DNA from: Diphasiastrum complanatum | Lineage: Eukaryota; Streptophyta; Lycopodiopsida; Lycopodiales; Lycopodiaceae | DNA length: 64,000 nucleotides | Assembly: GCA_029204225.1 (NCBI GenBank) | Contig: MU831885.1 | Location: 34,473-98,472, forward strand | Reading direction: 5' to 3' | Shown: positions 34,498 to 46,983 of the stretch, in pieces | How the letters are laid out: each line of letters starts with the position of its first letter | Numbering within the stretch: the stretch's first letter is position 1 | Program-made: the position numbers and the translations under genes | Notes under the pieces: model-generated | What the model saw: only the letters and a program-made list of their open reading frames with translations | The model's database searches: none | What the model was told of the DNA's origin: nothing

Positions 34498-34738
34498 TGT
34501 GAAGGATTTCAGATCATTCAATATCCAATCCATGTCCCTGATTTTTGGTTACAATAAGGAGCAAACCAACAATCCTGCCAATGTATGAGATGCAAACTCT
34601 AAGAGATACTAATCAAACATGAATCAAAACATAAAATATAGTTGTTTTTCATACAATTATAGTACCCTACTGTATTTCACACGTGTGGAACCAAAAATAA
34701 CAAAATATGAGCATTATACACACAAGATTGCAAGATAT
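34498..34738 (-). repeat. Copia (second family) 5' LTR, truncated
   Basis: Matches 30393-30650 of the 3' LTR, minus a small internal deletion after CCTGCCAATGTA, and breaks off in GCAAGATA. Sequence to the right is unrelated. Confidence 0.75.
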
Positions 34739-34989
34739 TTTTTGCTAAAAAACATATTGTTTGCAAACAGAAACTTTTGATTTTTGGAAATTTTTTCATG
34801 AAAGAGCATGTTTTTGGCAAAAATAAAAAAATCATAAAAGAATTACCCGTTTTTTGAATATTGTTCTATTTCAAAAGATTTCATGTTTATGGGGATACAT
34901 CAATGGTTCTATAGCCAAACCAGGCAGAATTTGAAACGCTATCAGCATGGGAAGCAAAGGATGGCAAAGCTCTTGCCATCATATCCTTG
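34739..34989. other. No gene seen
   Basis: AT-rich, with TTTTTGC and AAAAAAC words. Nothing identifiable. Confidence 0.3.
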
Positions 34990-35197
34990 AATATGAAAGA
35001 CGTCGACATATCGAGTTTAGGTTACCAGTTTCTCTCTTCTTCTCTTGCTTCACATGGCATGGCTTGGGGGCTAGATCCAGGTATTTGATCTAGGATTGGT
35101 TGGATGGTTTTGCTCCATAGTCTCTCTTGTTGTGTTCTCCTATCCCCATCTTAGGGGCAATCCTATAGGGTCATTACATTGGTATTAGAGCACCGGC
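34990..35197 (+). repeat. Gypsy LTR 3' end and primer-binding site
   Basis: The LTR part ends GGGTCATTACA at 35178 and shares CATGGCATGGCTTG and GGTTTTGCTCCATAGTCTCT with the LTR at 25329-25820. After one T, TGGTATTAGAGCACCGGC (35180-35197) is a primer site like that for initiator tRNA-Met with one change. The element that should follow is missing: copia sequence begins at about 35445. Confidence 0.65.
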
Positions 35198-35444
35198 TAA
35201 GATGTAGTCTTGGATAGGTAGGAGGCAAGCTCTACATCAAATCGAAACCATATGGTTTATGTCCCGGATAGGTGTGCGGAACTCTCAAGGGAATAATCAA
35301 GTTTTGGATCCTCTAATTCTTGTCTGAAGCATGTTGGCAAGAGGAGTCGTAGTGCACTTCCACCGGATTATCTTTTTGTTAATATTGCTTCTATTTAGAA
35401 TGGATTCATGTCTGGTTTTTTTGAAAACTTTGACTCACTTTGAT
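35198..35444. other. Leader fragment of the gypsy element, no ORF
   Basis: Sequence directly 3' of the primer site. No coding sequence is visible before it is cut by the copia fragment. Confidence 0.35.
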
Positions 35445-35874
35445 TGATTGAGTCACCAATACATGCAAGCTCCCTATGAGTATCTTTGACTCTCAAATCA
35501 TAATTAGATGCACTCTCATCACTCTTTTGACTACTTTGGAATATTCGATTTCTAAGAGTGAGGAGCCTAGAGGTGTTCTTAGTCTCATAGATGGACTTGA
35601 GACAATCCCAAGCTTCCTTGGATGTAGAACGATCACCAATCTCCCTCAATATCTCATTAGAGACATTCATCTTAATGTAGTGGATAGCCATCCTAGCTCT
35701 CTTCTTGTATTTTTGTACTTTTTGAAGGATTTGAGGCTCCTCCTCAATCCCAAGTACAATTTCCATCACATCTTGGAGTATCAAGATGGACTCCATCCTC
35801 AACTTCCATATTGAATAATTGGAAGTAGACAATCTCTCACTTGGTTTCAACAAGTATGAACTCATTGAAGTCAT
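35445..35874 (-). pseudogene. Copia Gag N-terminal fragment (first family)
   Basis: Starts MTSMSSYLLKPSERLSTSNY and follows the gag of 9407-15643 closely through ILREIG, STSKEAWDCLKSIYETKNTS and ELACIGDSINQ, about 143 codons of UBN2-type gag. After GDSINQSES the frame runs into unrelated sequence at about 35445. No stop codon interrupts the kept part. Confidence 0.85.
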
Positions 35875-37331
35875 GTAAAGTGAAGATAAATAAAAGTGAT
35901 GAACAAAAAATGTTGCTTCTCTCTCACTATAGGATCCAATAATGGTGTGCTACCATCTCCTATGCAGGATCTTGCAACAAACTGTGAGATGATTCTCACT
36001 AGCTATTTCAATCTCTCCAAAATTAGATCTACTTCACATCAAATGATGGAGTATGGGCAAAGTTAGGATCAAACACTCTTAGCACGTGTGAAATACACTA
36101 AGAAACCAAATTTGACTCAAATACAATGATATTGCATGAAACAAAATGGCTAAGATCTCAAAACCATGCCTAGATCACATATAGATGAGATTGGTAACCA
36201 TTCAACTGTGATTTTGGATCAAACGAGCAATCTCTTGACCAAACCAAATGTGTCCACCCAGGTCTAGGTGCCCTACCTAACCCTCTTTAAAAGCTTATAA
36301 CTTTTGATTGGCTCAACCAAATGGAATGAAATTGATTGCATTAGAAACTAGACAAAAATAGCTTCAAAACAAGCCATCTAACAAGATTTTGGACCAAACA
36401 TGAAAGAGAACTCTGAGCACCTGATTCCGTACAGTACCAGGTCAGACCCAATCAATGTCCTTTTGATCTCTTTTGATTCAAAATTGAACAAGATAGCTAG
36501 GAAAATGAGCCTTGATAATTTCTAGCTCAAGATTGATGAATAGTTTTCACTCAAATGGATCAGAATGCATGGTAACCTTAGGTAGGCTCTGATACCATGT
36601 TGAATTTCACACGTGTGGATTGTCCACTACATGTACTTGTGATCTCCTAAGGTGTGTAGATGCACCAAGATCTAGATTGAGATTCAAGATCTATATTTGA
36701 TTCTATTGCAAAAACACACTACTACATGCATTCAATCACTCCAACTCTCACTCACACGTGTGGGAAGTATTCAAAAAATAATCTAAGTAAAAACAAGCTG
36801 CTCTCCTGGGGTAGAGAGAGAAAAACCATCATGAGCTCTCGGGTAGAGAGAGAAAGCTAGAAATTCAATGACACTCAAAATCCACTCAATCTCAAAATCA
36901 ATTAGATCCAAAATGAGGAGTACAATGATACTAGTAGATTCATGAGCTACCACTATGCTTAACTATGATTTGATCACACTTTGCCACCTCTTAATCCTAT
37001 TGGACTATTGATCCATGCACCTCTAAATTCTATTGGACTATATTCAAGCACACCTCAAATTCCTATTGGACCACACATGGTTCCACCTCTAAAACTTATT
37101 GGACCTCTTAAACTTCATCAAACAAAAGCATAACACTTGTCTACACTCTAATTGGAACAAGTTTGGCCTCCTACTCTATTTTGGCTCAATAGTGGCATTA
37201 CAAGTGGAAATGGATAATTTGCCATCTATGCCAAATTTGACCCTATCAACATCTTACACGTAAATGCTTGACTATGAAATTCTATGAGACCCCTATATCA
37301 AACATTTTGATTTACTTTACAATTCTCCACA
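35445..37331 (-). mobile_element. Truncated copia element (first family): 5' LTR, leader and gag start
   Basis: LTR 36598-37331 (TGTTGAATTT...TTCTCCACA, about 734 bp), primer site just left of it (GGCTCTGATACCA, ending 36597), leader, then the gag fragment. It has the same layout and sequence family as 9407-15643, with more differences and small indels, so it is older. Everything after the first 143 gag codons is lost. Confidence 0.9.
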
Positions 37332-38030
<699 letters not shown>

Positions 38031-38146
38031 ATTACATTATCTTCAACAAAGTGATTTCTAGCTTCTTGAGTGACGATCGTTCTTCTAAAATTTGTCCCTT
38101 TGGACAGTTTTTTGTAATGACCAAATTTATCGCAGTAGAAGCATAT
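38031..38146 (-). pseudogene. Zinc-knuckle fragment of a retroelement gag
   Basis: The minus strand reads CFYCDKFGHYKKLSKGTNF, a CX2CX4HX4C knuckle whose last Cys is Ser, and is then open to about 38010. It ends exactly where the inverted transposase copy begins (38147). No other gag sequence is visible. Confidence 0.4.
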
Positions 38147-40085
38147 TTAACACAATGACATTTGTTTTGGGACTTTGACCTAAAAAAGAGTAATATTTTT
38201 TGGTGTTTTTTAATGGTCCTAGTTTTAGAACAAAATCATGGATTTTTTTAATAAATCTCTAAATTTTATCTCAAAAAAAAACCAATAAATGCATATATTA
38301 AATAAAGAACTACAAGTTTTTTGTTGTAAATTTCATAAAACCATCATAATTACAAATGAAATAATAATCCAAGAGAAAAATGATTTTTGAAACTCGAAAT
38401 CCCATTGAAATACAAAAAGACTTAGATTATATTCGCATATTCTCTTTTTTAAAGTACTTTTTTTAAGGAATTTTCACTGATGCCTCTCAATTTAAAACTT
38501 GTCATATTCTCAACACTCATTTTTAGTTTATGAAGTGGAAGACTCATCTTCTTCATCAGAGTTATCTTCCTCAGAATTTGCATCTAATGTTGACAAAAAG
38601 CTTTGTAAATCAGCTTTTCTCTGTTGATGACGAGTGGAGGATGATGGTTTTTCCATTAATCCAAGTCGTTCTTTCAATATAGATTTAGTTAACTTTTTTA
38701 GATGATTGGTTATTGTTAATTCAAAATTAAACACCAAAACATCTACATCCTTTAAAATCAAATTGTCGACTCTTGGTTGATTTTTTGGCAATCTCTTTCT
38801 CTTGCCCTTTGGATCTACTTGCAACATTTCGAGTTCGTACCTTTCCAAAAAAGCAAAGTGCAAGAAGGCTTCCAATTTGAATTTCATTCAAATCACCGCG
38901 CCATTTCATTTTCGCAACTTTTACACTTTGCCTATTCTTTCTTGAGCCCACATAAATTTCACGTTCCTCACTTTGCAAAAGCTACAAGAAATCATTGTCT
39001 TGAGAAAGATATGAAGGTTCGACAATTGTAGTTGAAGTTTTTTATTTATGAAGCCAATAAAATCTTCAGTTGTTGATGTGTGTTCGAGATTGAGCAAACT
39101 GATTTTTGTTTCTCAAAAAAGTCCATCCACCAGTGCTGATCAAACTCATCAAAAAAATGATAAGTTGCTTGAATACTTGATTCCAAAAAATTTCATAAGG
39201 CAAATGGATCAATCTCACGATGTTCTCTTTGCGCCTTTTGTTCATAGAGGATTTAAAGTCCTTATTGAAACTAATAAAACATCTGGTGGTGGAATTGACT
39301 TCCAAGTAAGTGGCTTCTCTAGCATGGACTTCAAGGGAGACAACACAAGCAGCTTGATTTGAGTCGATGGAATGTTGAGCAAAAATCGAATTCCTTCAAG
39401 AGGTAGCCATGAAACTAAATTTGAAAATAGTTTGCCCAATTATAATATAATGTTTGATTCGTTACATTTGATTTTAAACTGGTGCTGAAAGCTAATATCA
39501 TTAATATTAGCTATGCATCGCTCTGCGCCTTAATATGATCACGAAAATCATGTGTGTCTGATTAATGACACGTTTGGCTTTGGCACATACGATTTCTCGA
39601 CAATGCTTTGAAGCACTGGTAAAGAAAATGTCTTCTTGCATCTTAATCTCTTAAAAAAGCAACTAACATTTGATCAATTTGATTGTAGGTATGTCCTACC
39701 AGCAAAAATCTTATTTTAACTTTTTTGAAATTTTTTTCTCTACTAACATGGACAAGTATGCCAAAACAGTTTGATTTTTATTTTCCTTAGCAATGTTGTC
39801 AAGCTGCAAATAAAGTATTTCCGAAAGGTTTTTACCAAATTCGCAAATAATCTTATGGTGATTGTCAAATTTGGATCATTGGGATAATTAAAAAAGACTT
39901 TGGATTCCAAAGTGCCATTAAACACAAGTGCTCCAACGAGATGAACCTGAATAAAATCTACCTCATTGAAGGGCTTTTGCAGCATCCAGTGAAAATATAA
40001 TGAACTTATTTAATAGAATAAAGATACCGTAATGATATTCAGATAAATTGCAACTTAAGTTTTTTCAAAACAAAAAGTATTAAAA
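38147..40085 (-). pseudogene. Inverted partial copy of the DDE (DUF7869-like) transposase gene
   Basis: It matches 42275-44489 in reverse orientation, from the intron end and second exon to beyond the stop codon. Pieces in order: VDFIQVHLVGALVFNGTLES (39985-39743), the RCKKAFSL-like region near 39620, WLPLEGIRFLLNIPSTQIKL (39439-39242), EEREIYVGSRKNRQSVK and MKWRGDLNEIQIGSL (38978 on), YELEMLQVDPKGKRKRLPKN (38887 on) and a Ser/Asp-rich acidic tail (stop near 38528). A deletion of about 160 bp removes the DGMDQ segment, so it lacks the first putative catalytic Asp. The first exon is absent. The copy ends at 38147 just past the gene, as does the homology on the other arm. Confidence 0.75.
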
Positions 40086-40997
40086 TCGTTACTCACGCGC
40101 TCTTGTCCAACCTCTGCTGAGCATAGGATGTCTTCGCTATTTGCTTGCTAACTTATGCTAAGCATAGGTTGGAAGAGGACCATAGATGCAACCTATGCTC
40201 AACATAGGTCGAACCGTGGTAAGAATAAAGAAATAACTTCGGAATTCTATGCTAAGCATAGGATATTACTAAGGACCCGAGCACAACCTATGCTCAACAT
40301 AGGTTAAAAGAGAGGACTGGTGCAGGCACCTATGCTGAGCATAGGTTACCCATGTTGCAAGAAGATGAATACAAATTAAAATATGAATATTTTCTAATGC
40401 AATAATTTATTACCCATGCTAAGCATAGAGCAAAGCTAGAAAATGACAATAATCTTATCGTCAAGAAATCTGGAAGTGAGAACGTATGAGAAATCTTATA
40501 AAAAGCCGTGACTTGGTCGAAGCGATTGCTCTGGCAGGATGTGGGCTTCTGAATTCGCAAATGAGGTGAGTTATGCTTGGACTATGGTTCTTAAATAATT
40601 TTTTTTTCGAGACCTCCGTCTCACGCCAATCCTCTAGCTTACTTCGGGACCAAGTTGTCGCGACTCACCTCACCCCATGTCGACCTCGAGTATTAGCTCG
40701 GACAGTCCAAACCTAACCGTAACCCTAACCCTAACCCTAATAATGCTGCCAAACAGTATTTAAGACATGGTAGCCGCCAGAAATTTTTATTAACCAGTTA
40801 CTTTTTAGGCTTGTTGCTCATTTGCATTTAGTTGGTTTTTCTGTGTACGTCTATTGAGGTTCGCATAGGTTTTTATTTGTTCTATGATGAGCATAGGTTG
40901 CAGTTATGTTTGAGGAGCACATTTAGTGTGGTGTTAACTATTTGAACGGTTCTATGCTTAGCATAAGTACGTAGTTAAAATTTTTTTTGAGGTTACG
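40086..40997. promoter_or_regulatory. Upstream region with nine palindromes CCTATGCTNAGCATAGG
   Basis: Sites at about 40112, 40152, 40191, 40246, 40286, 40328, 40413, 40881 and 40951, each 16-19 bp. Perfect arms are CTATGCT/AGCATAG around one variable base. Two sites (40191, 40286) read GCTCAACATAGG. They lie between the inverted copy and the start of the plus-strand transposase gene. The spacing is irregular (29-117 bp, then a gap of about 450 bp). Such palindromes fit a dimeric DNA-binding protein, possibly the element's own. A GC-richer patch lies at 40600-40715. Confidence 0.8.
40716..40741. repeat. Short telomere-like stretch (CCCTAA)3
   Basis: AACCGTAACCCTAACCCTAA continues to a third CCCTAA unit. 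It is a six-base unit, not the usual plant CCCTAAA, and too short for a telomere. It lies in the upstream region of the transposase gene, where similar telo-box sequences can be promoter elements. Confidence 0.6.
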
Positions 40998-43900
40998 ATG
41001 TCAAGTAGTTCTACCTTTTTTATTCCAGTAGTTGTAACTCAATATATTACAACAAGTGCAACATCTTCATCTGACATTGCCAATGAAAGCTTTTTTTTAT
41101 TAAAGCCACTCTTGAATTTGAACATATTTTGGTAAACGATGTGGCATCGTCATCATTTACCCGTTCATCATCTGAAATTCCTCAAACAAGTACTTTTCAA
41201 GAAATGACGTCTGTAACTCAGCTTGTATCAAACCTTTCGACCTCGTCCTCCTCTTCAGATACAGGCTCGGCACAACTAGAACATTGTTCTTTTGAACAAG
41301 TTGAATCATTGAGTGATGAGTCAAAAGCTTCAATTCACTCAGTTACTGATTCTAGTAAATCAACAAATCCACACAAGTATGTTGATCCGCGACGTTCAAG
41401 CTTTTCTCATGTTTGTAGGAGACCTTCTCAAAGTGATGTTCGTCATGTTAAATCTAAAAAGGCTATATTCGTTGAAAATTTAGAGCCTTCTAAGGGTCCA
41501 GAACATCCTAGGGTTGGAGCCAGAATTCCTTGTCATGAAATTCCAACACCTTCTCAACCAGTTCAAGCACCTACTAGTGTCACAGGTTCAATTTATAGAT
41601 CAGACCCCAAACAAAAAGAAAAATACAAGAGAGACTTGAGATCCTCACCTAATTTAACGAATCGTCAAAAACAATTGATTACAAAATCTGAGATTCGAAA
41701 GGTACGAAATATTATTTGTTGTTCATCCTGTTGTTTGCAAAAACTGAGTATCAGAGAAATTGAAGAATTAAGATCAAATTTCTTTTTACGAAGTAAGGAT
41801 GAGAGAAATTACTATTTGTGTGCAACAATGAGGCCGAACAAAAATTCATTTTCGTATTTTTTAAATGTTTTGGAGGTTTGTCGCAAAGCTTACAAAGCAT
41901 TTCACGCAATCGGAAACTCATGGTTTCAACGAATGCATGCACAACTTCAGAAAGACTCAACATTACGGGGATCCTTACAGGGTCGAACTATTTCTCCAGA
42001 TGTTTTAAATGCAACTGCTTGGCTAAAGCATTTCATAGATGTGCACGAAAAAAAATTGCCTAGTTTCTTATAGTTTCACTTGCCAGATAATTTTACAAAA
42101 TTAAAAATATTTTTGATGTACAAAGAGTTTTCAAAAACAAAAAATGTTTCCTATTTGAGTTACTCATATTTAAAGATCATGAATGACAATATGCTCCACT
42201 TGCGAGTTGTTAAAGTCTGCAAAACAACTTACAAAGACCAATGGCAAAATTGTAAATATAAATCAAATTTGCCATTCATTTTAATACTTTCTGTTTTGAA
42301 AAAATTTATGTTGCAGTCTTTTTGAACACCATTATGTTGCAGTCTTTTTGAACACCATTATGGTATGATCTTTATTTTATTAAATAAGTGAATCATTGTA
42401 TTTTCAGTGGATGTTACAAAAGCTCTTCAACTGCACAGAGATCAACAAACAGTTGAAAGACAAAAGTTGGCCAAGCATCGAAAGAAATGTTTGGAATGTC
42501 CACAAAAATATCTGGGACTTGTTATTGATGGCATGGATCAGAAGAAAACAATGTTGTCTCATTTTGTCAGAGTGCGCCAAAATCTGAACGAGACAGATTT
42601 TATTCAGGTTCATCTCGTTGGAGCACTTGTGTTTAATGGCACTTTGGAGTCCAAGGTCTTTTTTAATTATCCCAATGTTCAAAATGATCCAAATTTGACG
42701 ATCACTATTGTACATAAGATAATTTGTGAATTTGGTAAAAATCTTCCAAAAATACTTTATTTGCAGCTTGACAACACTGCTAGGAAAAATAAAAATCAAA
42801 CTGTTTTGGCATACTTGTCTATGCTAGTGGAGAAATTATTTTCAAAAAAGTAAAAATAGGATTTTTGTTGCTAGAACATACCCACGATCAAATTGATCAA
42901 ATGTTTAGTTGTTTTTCTAAGAGGTTGAGATGCAAGAAAGCATTTTCATTACCAGTGCTTCAAAGCATTGTTGAGGAATCGTATGTGCCAAAGCCAAACG
43001 TGTCATTAATCAAACACACATATGATTTTCATGATTATGTTAAGGCGTCCAATGAAACAGAGTGATGCATAGCTAATATTAATGACATTAGCTTTCAGCA
43101 CCAGTTTAAAATCAAATGTAACGAATCATACATTATATTATTATGGGGCAAACTATTTTCAAATTCAGTTTCGTGGCTACCTCTTGAAGGAGTTCAATTT
43201 TTGCTTAACATTCCATCGACTCAAATCAAGCTTGTTGTGTTGTCTCCCTTGAAGTCCTTGCTAGAAGAACATCAAAGAGAACATCGTGAGATTGATCCAT
43301 TTGCCTCATTAAATTTTTTGAAATCAAGTATGTAAGCAGCTTATCATTTTTTTGATGAGTTTGATCAGCATTGGTGGATGGACTTTTTCGAGGAACAAAA
43401 AATCAGTTTGCTCAATCTCGAACATACATCAACAACTGATGAATTTCATTGGCCTCATAAATCAAGAACATCAACTACGACTGTTGAACCTTCAAATCAT
43501 CCTCGAGATAATGATTTCCTGCAGCTTGTGCAAGGTGAGGAACGTGAAATTTATGTGGGCTCAAGGAAGAATAGGCAAAGTGTAAAAGCTGCAAAAATGA
43601 AATGGCGCGGTGATTTGAATGAAATCCAAATTGGAAGCCTTGTTGCACTTCTAGCTTCAGAAAACAATGAAGGACATCCATTTTGGATTGCCAAAGTACT
43701 TGGTTTGATTCAAAATAGCAATCAAACAAAAGTACTACATGTCCATTGGTTGCGCACCACTTCAACGAATGCTTTTTCGGGAAGGTACGAACTCAAAACG
43801 TTGCAAGTAGATCCAAAGGGCAAGAGAAAGAGATTGCCAAAAAATCACCCAAGAGTCGACGATTTGAATCTACAGGATGTAGATGTTTTGGCATTTAATT

Positions 43901-44184
43901 TTGAATTAACAATGACCAATCATCTACGAAAGTCAACAATATCTATATTGAAAGAACGACTTGGATTACTTGAAAAACCATCATCCTCCACTCGTCATCA
44001 ACAAAGAAAAGCTGATTTACAAGGTTTTTTGTCAACATTAGACGCGGATTCTGAGGAAGACATGCCAATTGACTCTGATGAAGAAGACGGTTTTTCACTT
44101 CATCAGCTGAAAATGAGTGTTGAGAATATGTCAAGTTTTGAATTGAGAGGCATCAGTGAAAATTCCTTAGAAAATGTACTTTAA
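40998..44184 (+). pseudogene. Putative DDE-type transposase (DUF7869-like), two exons, nearly complete
   Basis: Exon 1 is about 40998-42200 and exon 2 is 42408-44184 (acceptor TTTTCAG at 42407); about 990 codons. Start MSSSSTFFIPVVVTQ. Then a Ser-rich region, a basic segment (YKRDLRSSPNLTNRQKQL), a Cys cluster (CCSSCCLQ), CRKAYKAFHAIGNS, and a GRTISPDVLNATAW block. Exon 2 has YLGLVIDGMDQKKTMLSHF, VHLVGALVFNGTLESKVFF, ILYLQLDNTARKNKNQT and EHTHDQIDQMFSCFSKRLR. These give an Asp...Asp...His/Asp set like a DDE/RNase H-fold nuclease. The C-terminus has PFWIAKVLG and VHWLR, resembling a chromatin-reader-like beta domain, and an acidic tail. Lesions: a T8 run (41091-41098) and an A6 run (about 42846) shift the frame; stops at 42071, 43063 and 43333. 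The family name is from memory of DUF7869-type proteins. Confidence 0.65.
42201..42407 (+). other. Intron of the transposase gene
   Basis: Ends ATTGTATTTTCAG, a good plant acceptor, kept in the inverted copy (ATTATATTTTCA) and replaced by GATTTTTTAG in the third copy. I could not fix the donor. It contains a 27-bp-scale direct repeat (ATGTTGCAGTCTTTTTGAAC, twice, 42310-42360). Confidence 0.5.
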
Positions 44185-44489
44185 AAAAAGAATGTGCAAA
44201 TATAATTTAAGTTATTTTGTATTTCAATGGGATTTTGAGTTTCAAAAATCATTTGTTCTCTTCAATTATTATTTCATTTGTAATTATGATGGTTTAATGA
44301 AGTTTGCAACAAAAAACTTGTAGGTCTTTATTTAAAAAATGTATTTTTTGGCTTTTTTTAAAAACAAAATTTAGAGATTTATTTAAAAAAATCCATGATT
44401 TTGGCCTTAAACTAGGACCATTAAAAAAACACCAAAAAAGATTACTCTTTTTCAGGTCAAAGTCCCAAAACAAATGTCATCGTGTTTTT
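42275..44489. repeat. Right arm of a 2-kb inverted repeat
   Basis: Pairs with 38147-40085 in reverse orientation. The spacer is about 2.2 kb. Outside the arms no similarity continues: 38147 leads into a gag knuckle and 44489 into the second gene's leader. Confidence 0.75.
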
Positions 44490-44959
44490 ATGATTGATAA
44501 AAACTGTTTGTCTATTTAAAGTTTTTAGTATTTTTAATAAGGTAATGTTTGAAATTTTCCTGAAGAATCTTTCTCTCTGCAGATTTTCAATTGTCTATGC
44601 TAATCTTCGAAATGTCGAGGATTTCTTTCAAAATCTCAAGTAAACTTCAAGGTATTCCTTTGAAGAATAAGAAGAAATTCATGTACTACTTCACCAGAGA
44701 GGTCAACAACACAAAGCTCTCTGAGCTTTTTATTCATTTAGTTGAGAAGTCTGACAAGGGGGACTCACAGTTTCATATTCAAGGAAAATTGCTTGCTGAT
44801 CAACCAGATGAGAATGAGAAAGGTGGTTTTGTGAACGTGCTTGTAAAGGAGACGAAAATGTCTCGTCCTATTTTCATTCTGAACGAGACTATGATAAATA
44901 TTCGACTCTGCCAGGATGATGCCATCAAAACTTATTTTGATAAAGCTCTGGTTATTTTG

Positions 44960-45158
44960 GTATGTAATCAAAAAATCTATTTTCACTCATATACGTTAAC
45001 AAGTGTTCTATGCTTAGCATAGTGGTTACCTAAATATAAAATTTCCATGAACTAATAAGTAGAAAATTTTTATGTAAATTGAGTAGTCCTATGCTGAGCA
45101 TAGCCAATATAAATTCCTTTGCTCATTATACTTTAACCTTGTTTTTATTTATGTTCAG
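44960..45158 (+). other. Intron of the second gene carrying two palindromes
   Basis: GTATGT...TTATGTTCAG, 199 bp, phase 0 (VIL|SIKQWL). It holds palindromes at 45007 (TTCTATGCTTAGCATAG) and 45088 (CCTATGCTGAGCATAG). Confidence 0.65.
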
Positions 45159-46805
45159 AGCATAAAACAATGGCTCAAAATGGTGCTAGTTGCTATTGCT
45201 GAGGGAAAAGATTCAATCTACTCATTACAGAGTTCTAAATCTATATCTATTGGACCTCGCAAGCTTGCTTCTACCACTACTCAGGTCACAAAGCCAGCCA
45301 CTAAAAACGTTGAGGCCAATGTAGCTGCCTCTCACCCAAAAAAAAAAGATCACACAATATTTCTGAATTTTTGCCCACCAAACCCAAGTCCCGCCCAAAG
45401 ACCACGACTACACATCGTCACAAGTCCATTCCTTCAGCTGAAAACAAAAAAAATGTAACAAAACCCTCGATGTCTTTATCTGGTGCTTCCATCCACCCCC
45501 TACAAGATAGTTTTGAAATAGCAAAATTAAGAGAAAATATTCATAAAGCAAAAAAGAAAGAAAGAGAAATAACATTAATTTTGGATATAGACCAATGTGA
45601 TAGGCCACCTGTAGACCCAATACAGGAAATAGGCTAATGGAAGTAAGAGAACCAAATGAAACACATGTACATAATTTAAAAATAAAATTTAAAGATCATG
45701 CATAGGCCATAGGTACCTCGTTTGTTGTTTTGGTTGATCTCTTAGAATGAAACGACGTTGCAAATTTTGATTTTTCTGTATTAAATTCATATCATTTTTT
45801 TGTTCTTGGGGGCATACAATTTACAAGCCTAAAAATAGTTCTCTCAAGAGTATTCTCATATTCCTTTCTTTCGAACCATTAGTACAATTGCATTTGTTGG
45901 CCTGACAATGGAGGAAGCAAAATTGTTGGCTTGGAACCATAGTATTGAGCAGGACTACCGGATGAAGATGTCCGTCACAAAAAGAATCCGGTTATTTCGC
46001 AAGGAGTATACAAGAGTCTCCAAAGTTGGAGATGTAAATCAACTAGAGCTGAAAGCACTTTGTGCTCAAGAGACAGCCCTCCCTTTTGATTCAAAAACTC
46101 CTACGCAGAGCCTTACAAAATACAATTATTATTTTTAACTTGCTTTCCTTAATGGCCAAGTAATTTTTCTTGCTATGCTCATCATGGAATGCTTTAGTCA
46201 TAATATATGTTACTATCTTTTTAAATTGTTTTTATTAAACTAAAATTTTGAGCTTAATTTTAATATTTCTTAAATTGCTTATCAAATGATTAAACCTTTT
46301 TTTTTATTTTAGGTGTGGGCCCTTGTTGATAAATTTTTTGACAAATGAAAAAATTTCCAAATAAAAGACGAACCTGCTCAGGGTGCCTCAAAGTCAAAAA
46401 AGAAAGTTGTCATCACTCAAACTTTGAAGCCAATCCCTACATAAATGAAAATATCATAGTGGAAGAACATGCAAGGGATTAGCTCTTCAAGGCTAATAAT
46501 AAGTGTTCTTTCTAGAGTTGTTGGTGGTCAACTCTCTGGCAAAAATGGAGAAAGAATTTCAGAGGTAATATTCATAATTAAAATATCTGTTTTCATGTTA
46601 CTTTTTGTAATAAAATGATTTTCATGATTTTGATGGATTTTTAACAATGACACTTTTTTAAATGCAGCATAAATTATTTATGAAAGTTCAAAAAGCCCTT
46701 GTAACAGGGTTAAATTGTCAAGATTTCAAAGAGTGCCAGAGGCTTTATCCTCTAAGCAGCCAAAATGAATCCTTAACTCCATTTTTTATTTTGTTTAGAG
46801 ACATG

Positions 46806-46983
46806 GTATTTATATCACCCATGCTTAGCATAGGTGTTTATCAATTGTTTCTTTTTTATACTTTATCTCCTATGCTAAGCATAATTTTTTCTTTTATTAA
46901 TTGTTCCTTATTGATACTTTATGTCTCCTAGTCTAATTTATATTTTATGTCTCCTATGCTAAGCATAGCTTCTTCTTTTTCAG
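46806..46983 (+). other. Intron of the second gene carrying three palindromes
   Basis: GTATTT...TTCTTTTTCAG, 178 bp, phase 0. Palindromes at 46818, 46868 and 46952. An 11-base word TTTATGTCTCC is repeated just before the last one. Confidence 0.6.

Larger units (their letters stand above)
30393..34738 (-). mobile_element. Degenerate copia element, second family, truncated at its 5' LTR
   Basis: The left (3') LTR is 30393-31017, starting TGTGAAGGATTTCAGATCA and ending CTCTCACA. The right (5') LTR begins at 34498 with the same sequence but stops near 34738, where unrelated sequence starts, so no target duplication can be checked. The primer site TGGTATCAGAGCTCTTG (minus) lies at 34482-34498. 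Internal ORFs are all on the minus strand and keep some open length, but only the zinc-knuckle region and the segment before integrase are clearly copia. The element landed in the decayed DDE transposase copy on its left. A third LTR of this family is at 56903-57526. Confidence 0.8.

Noticed and set aside
40716-40741. A chromosome end or interstitial telomere block
   Set aside because: Only three units, with ordinary transposon sequence on both sides.
44765-44986. Minus-strand ORF opposite the second gene
   Set aside because: It is a shadow of the plus-strand exon, whose splice sites are in phase.
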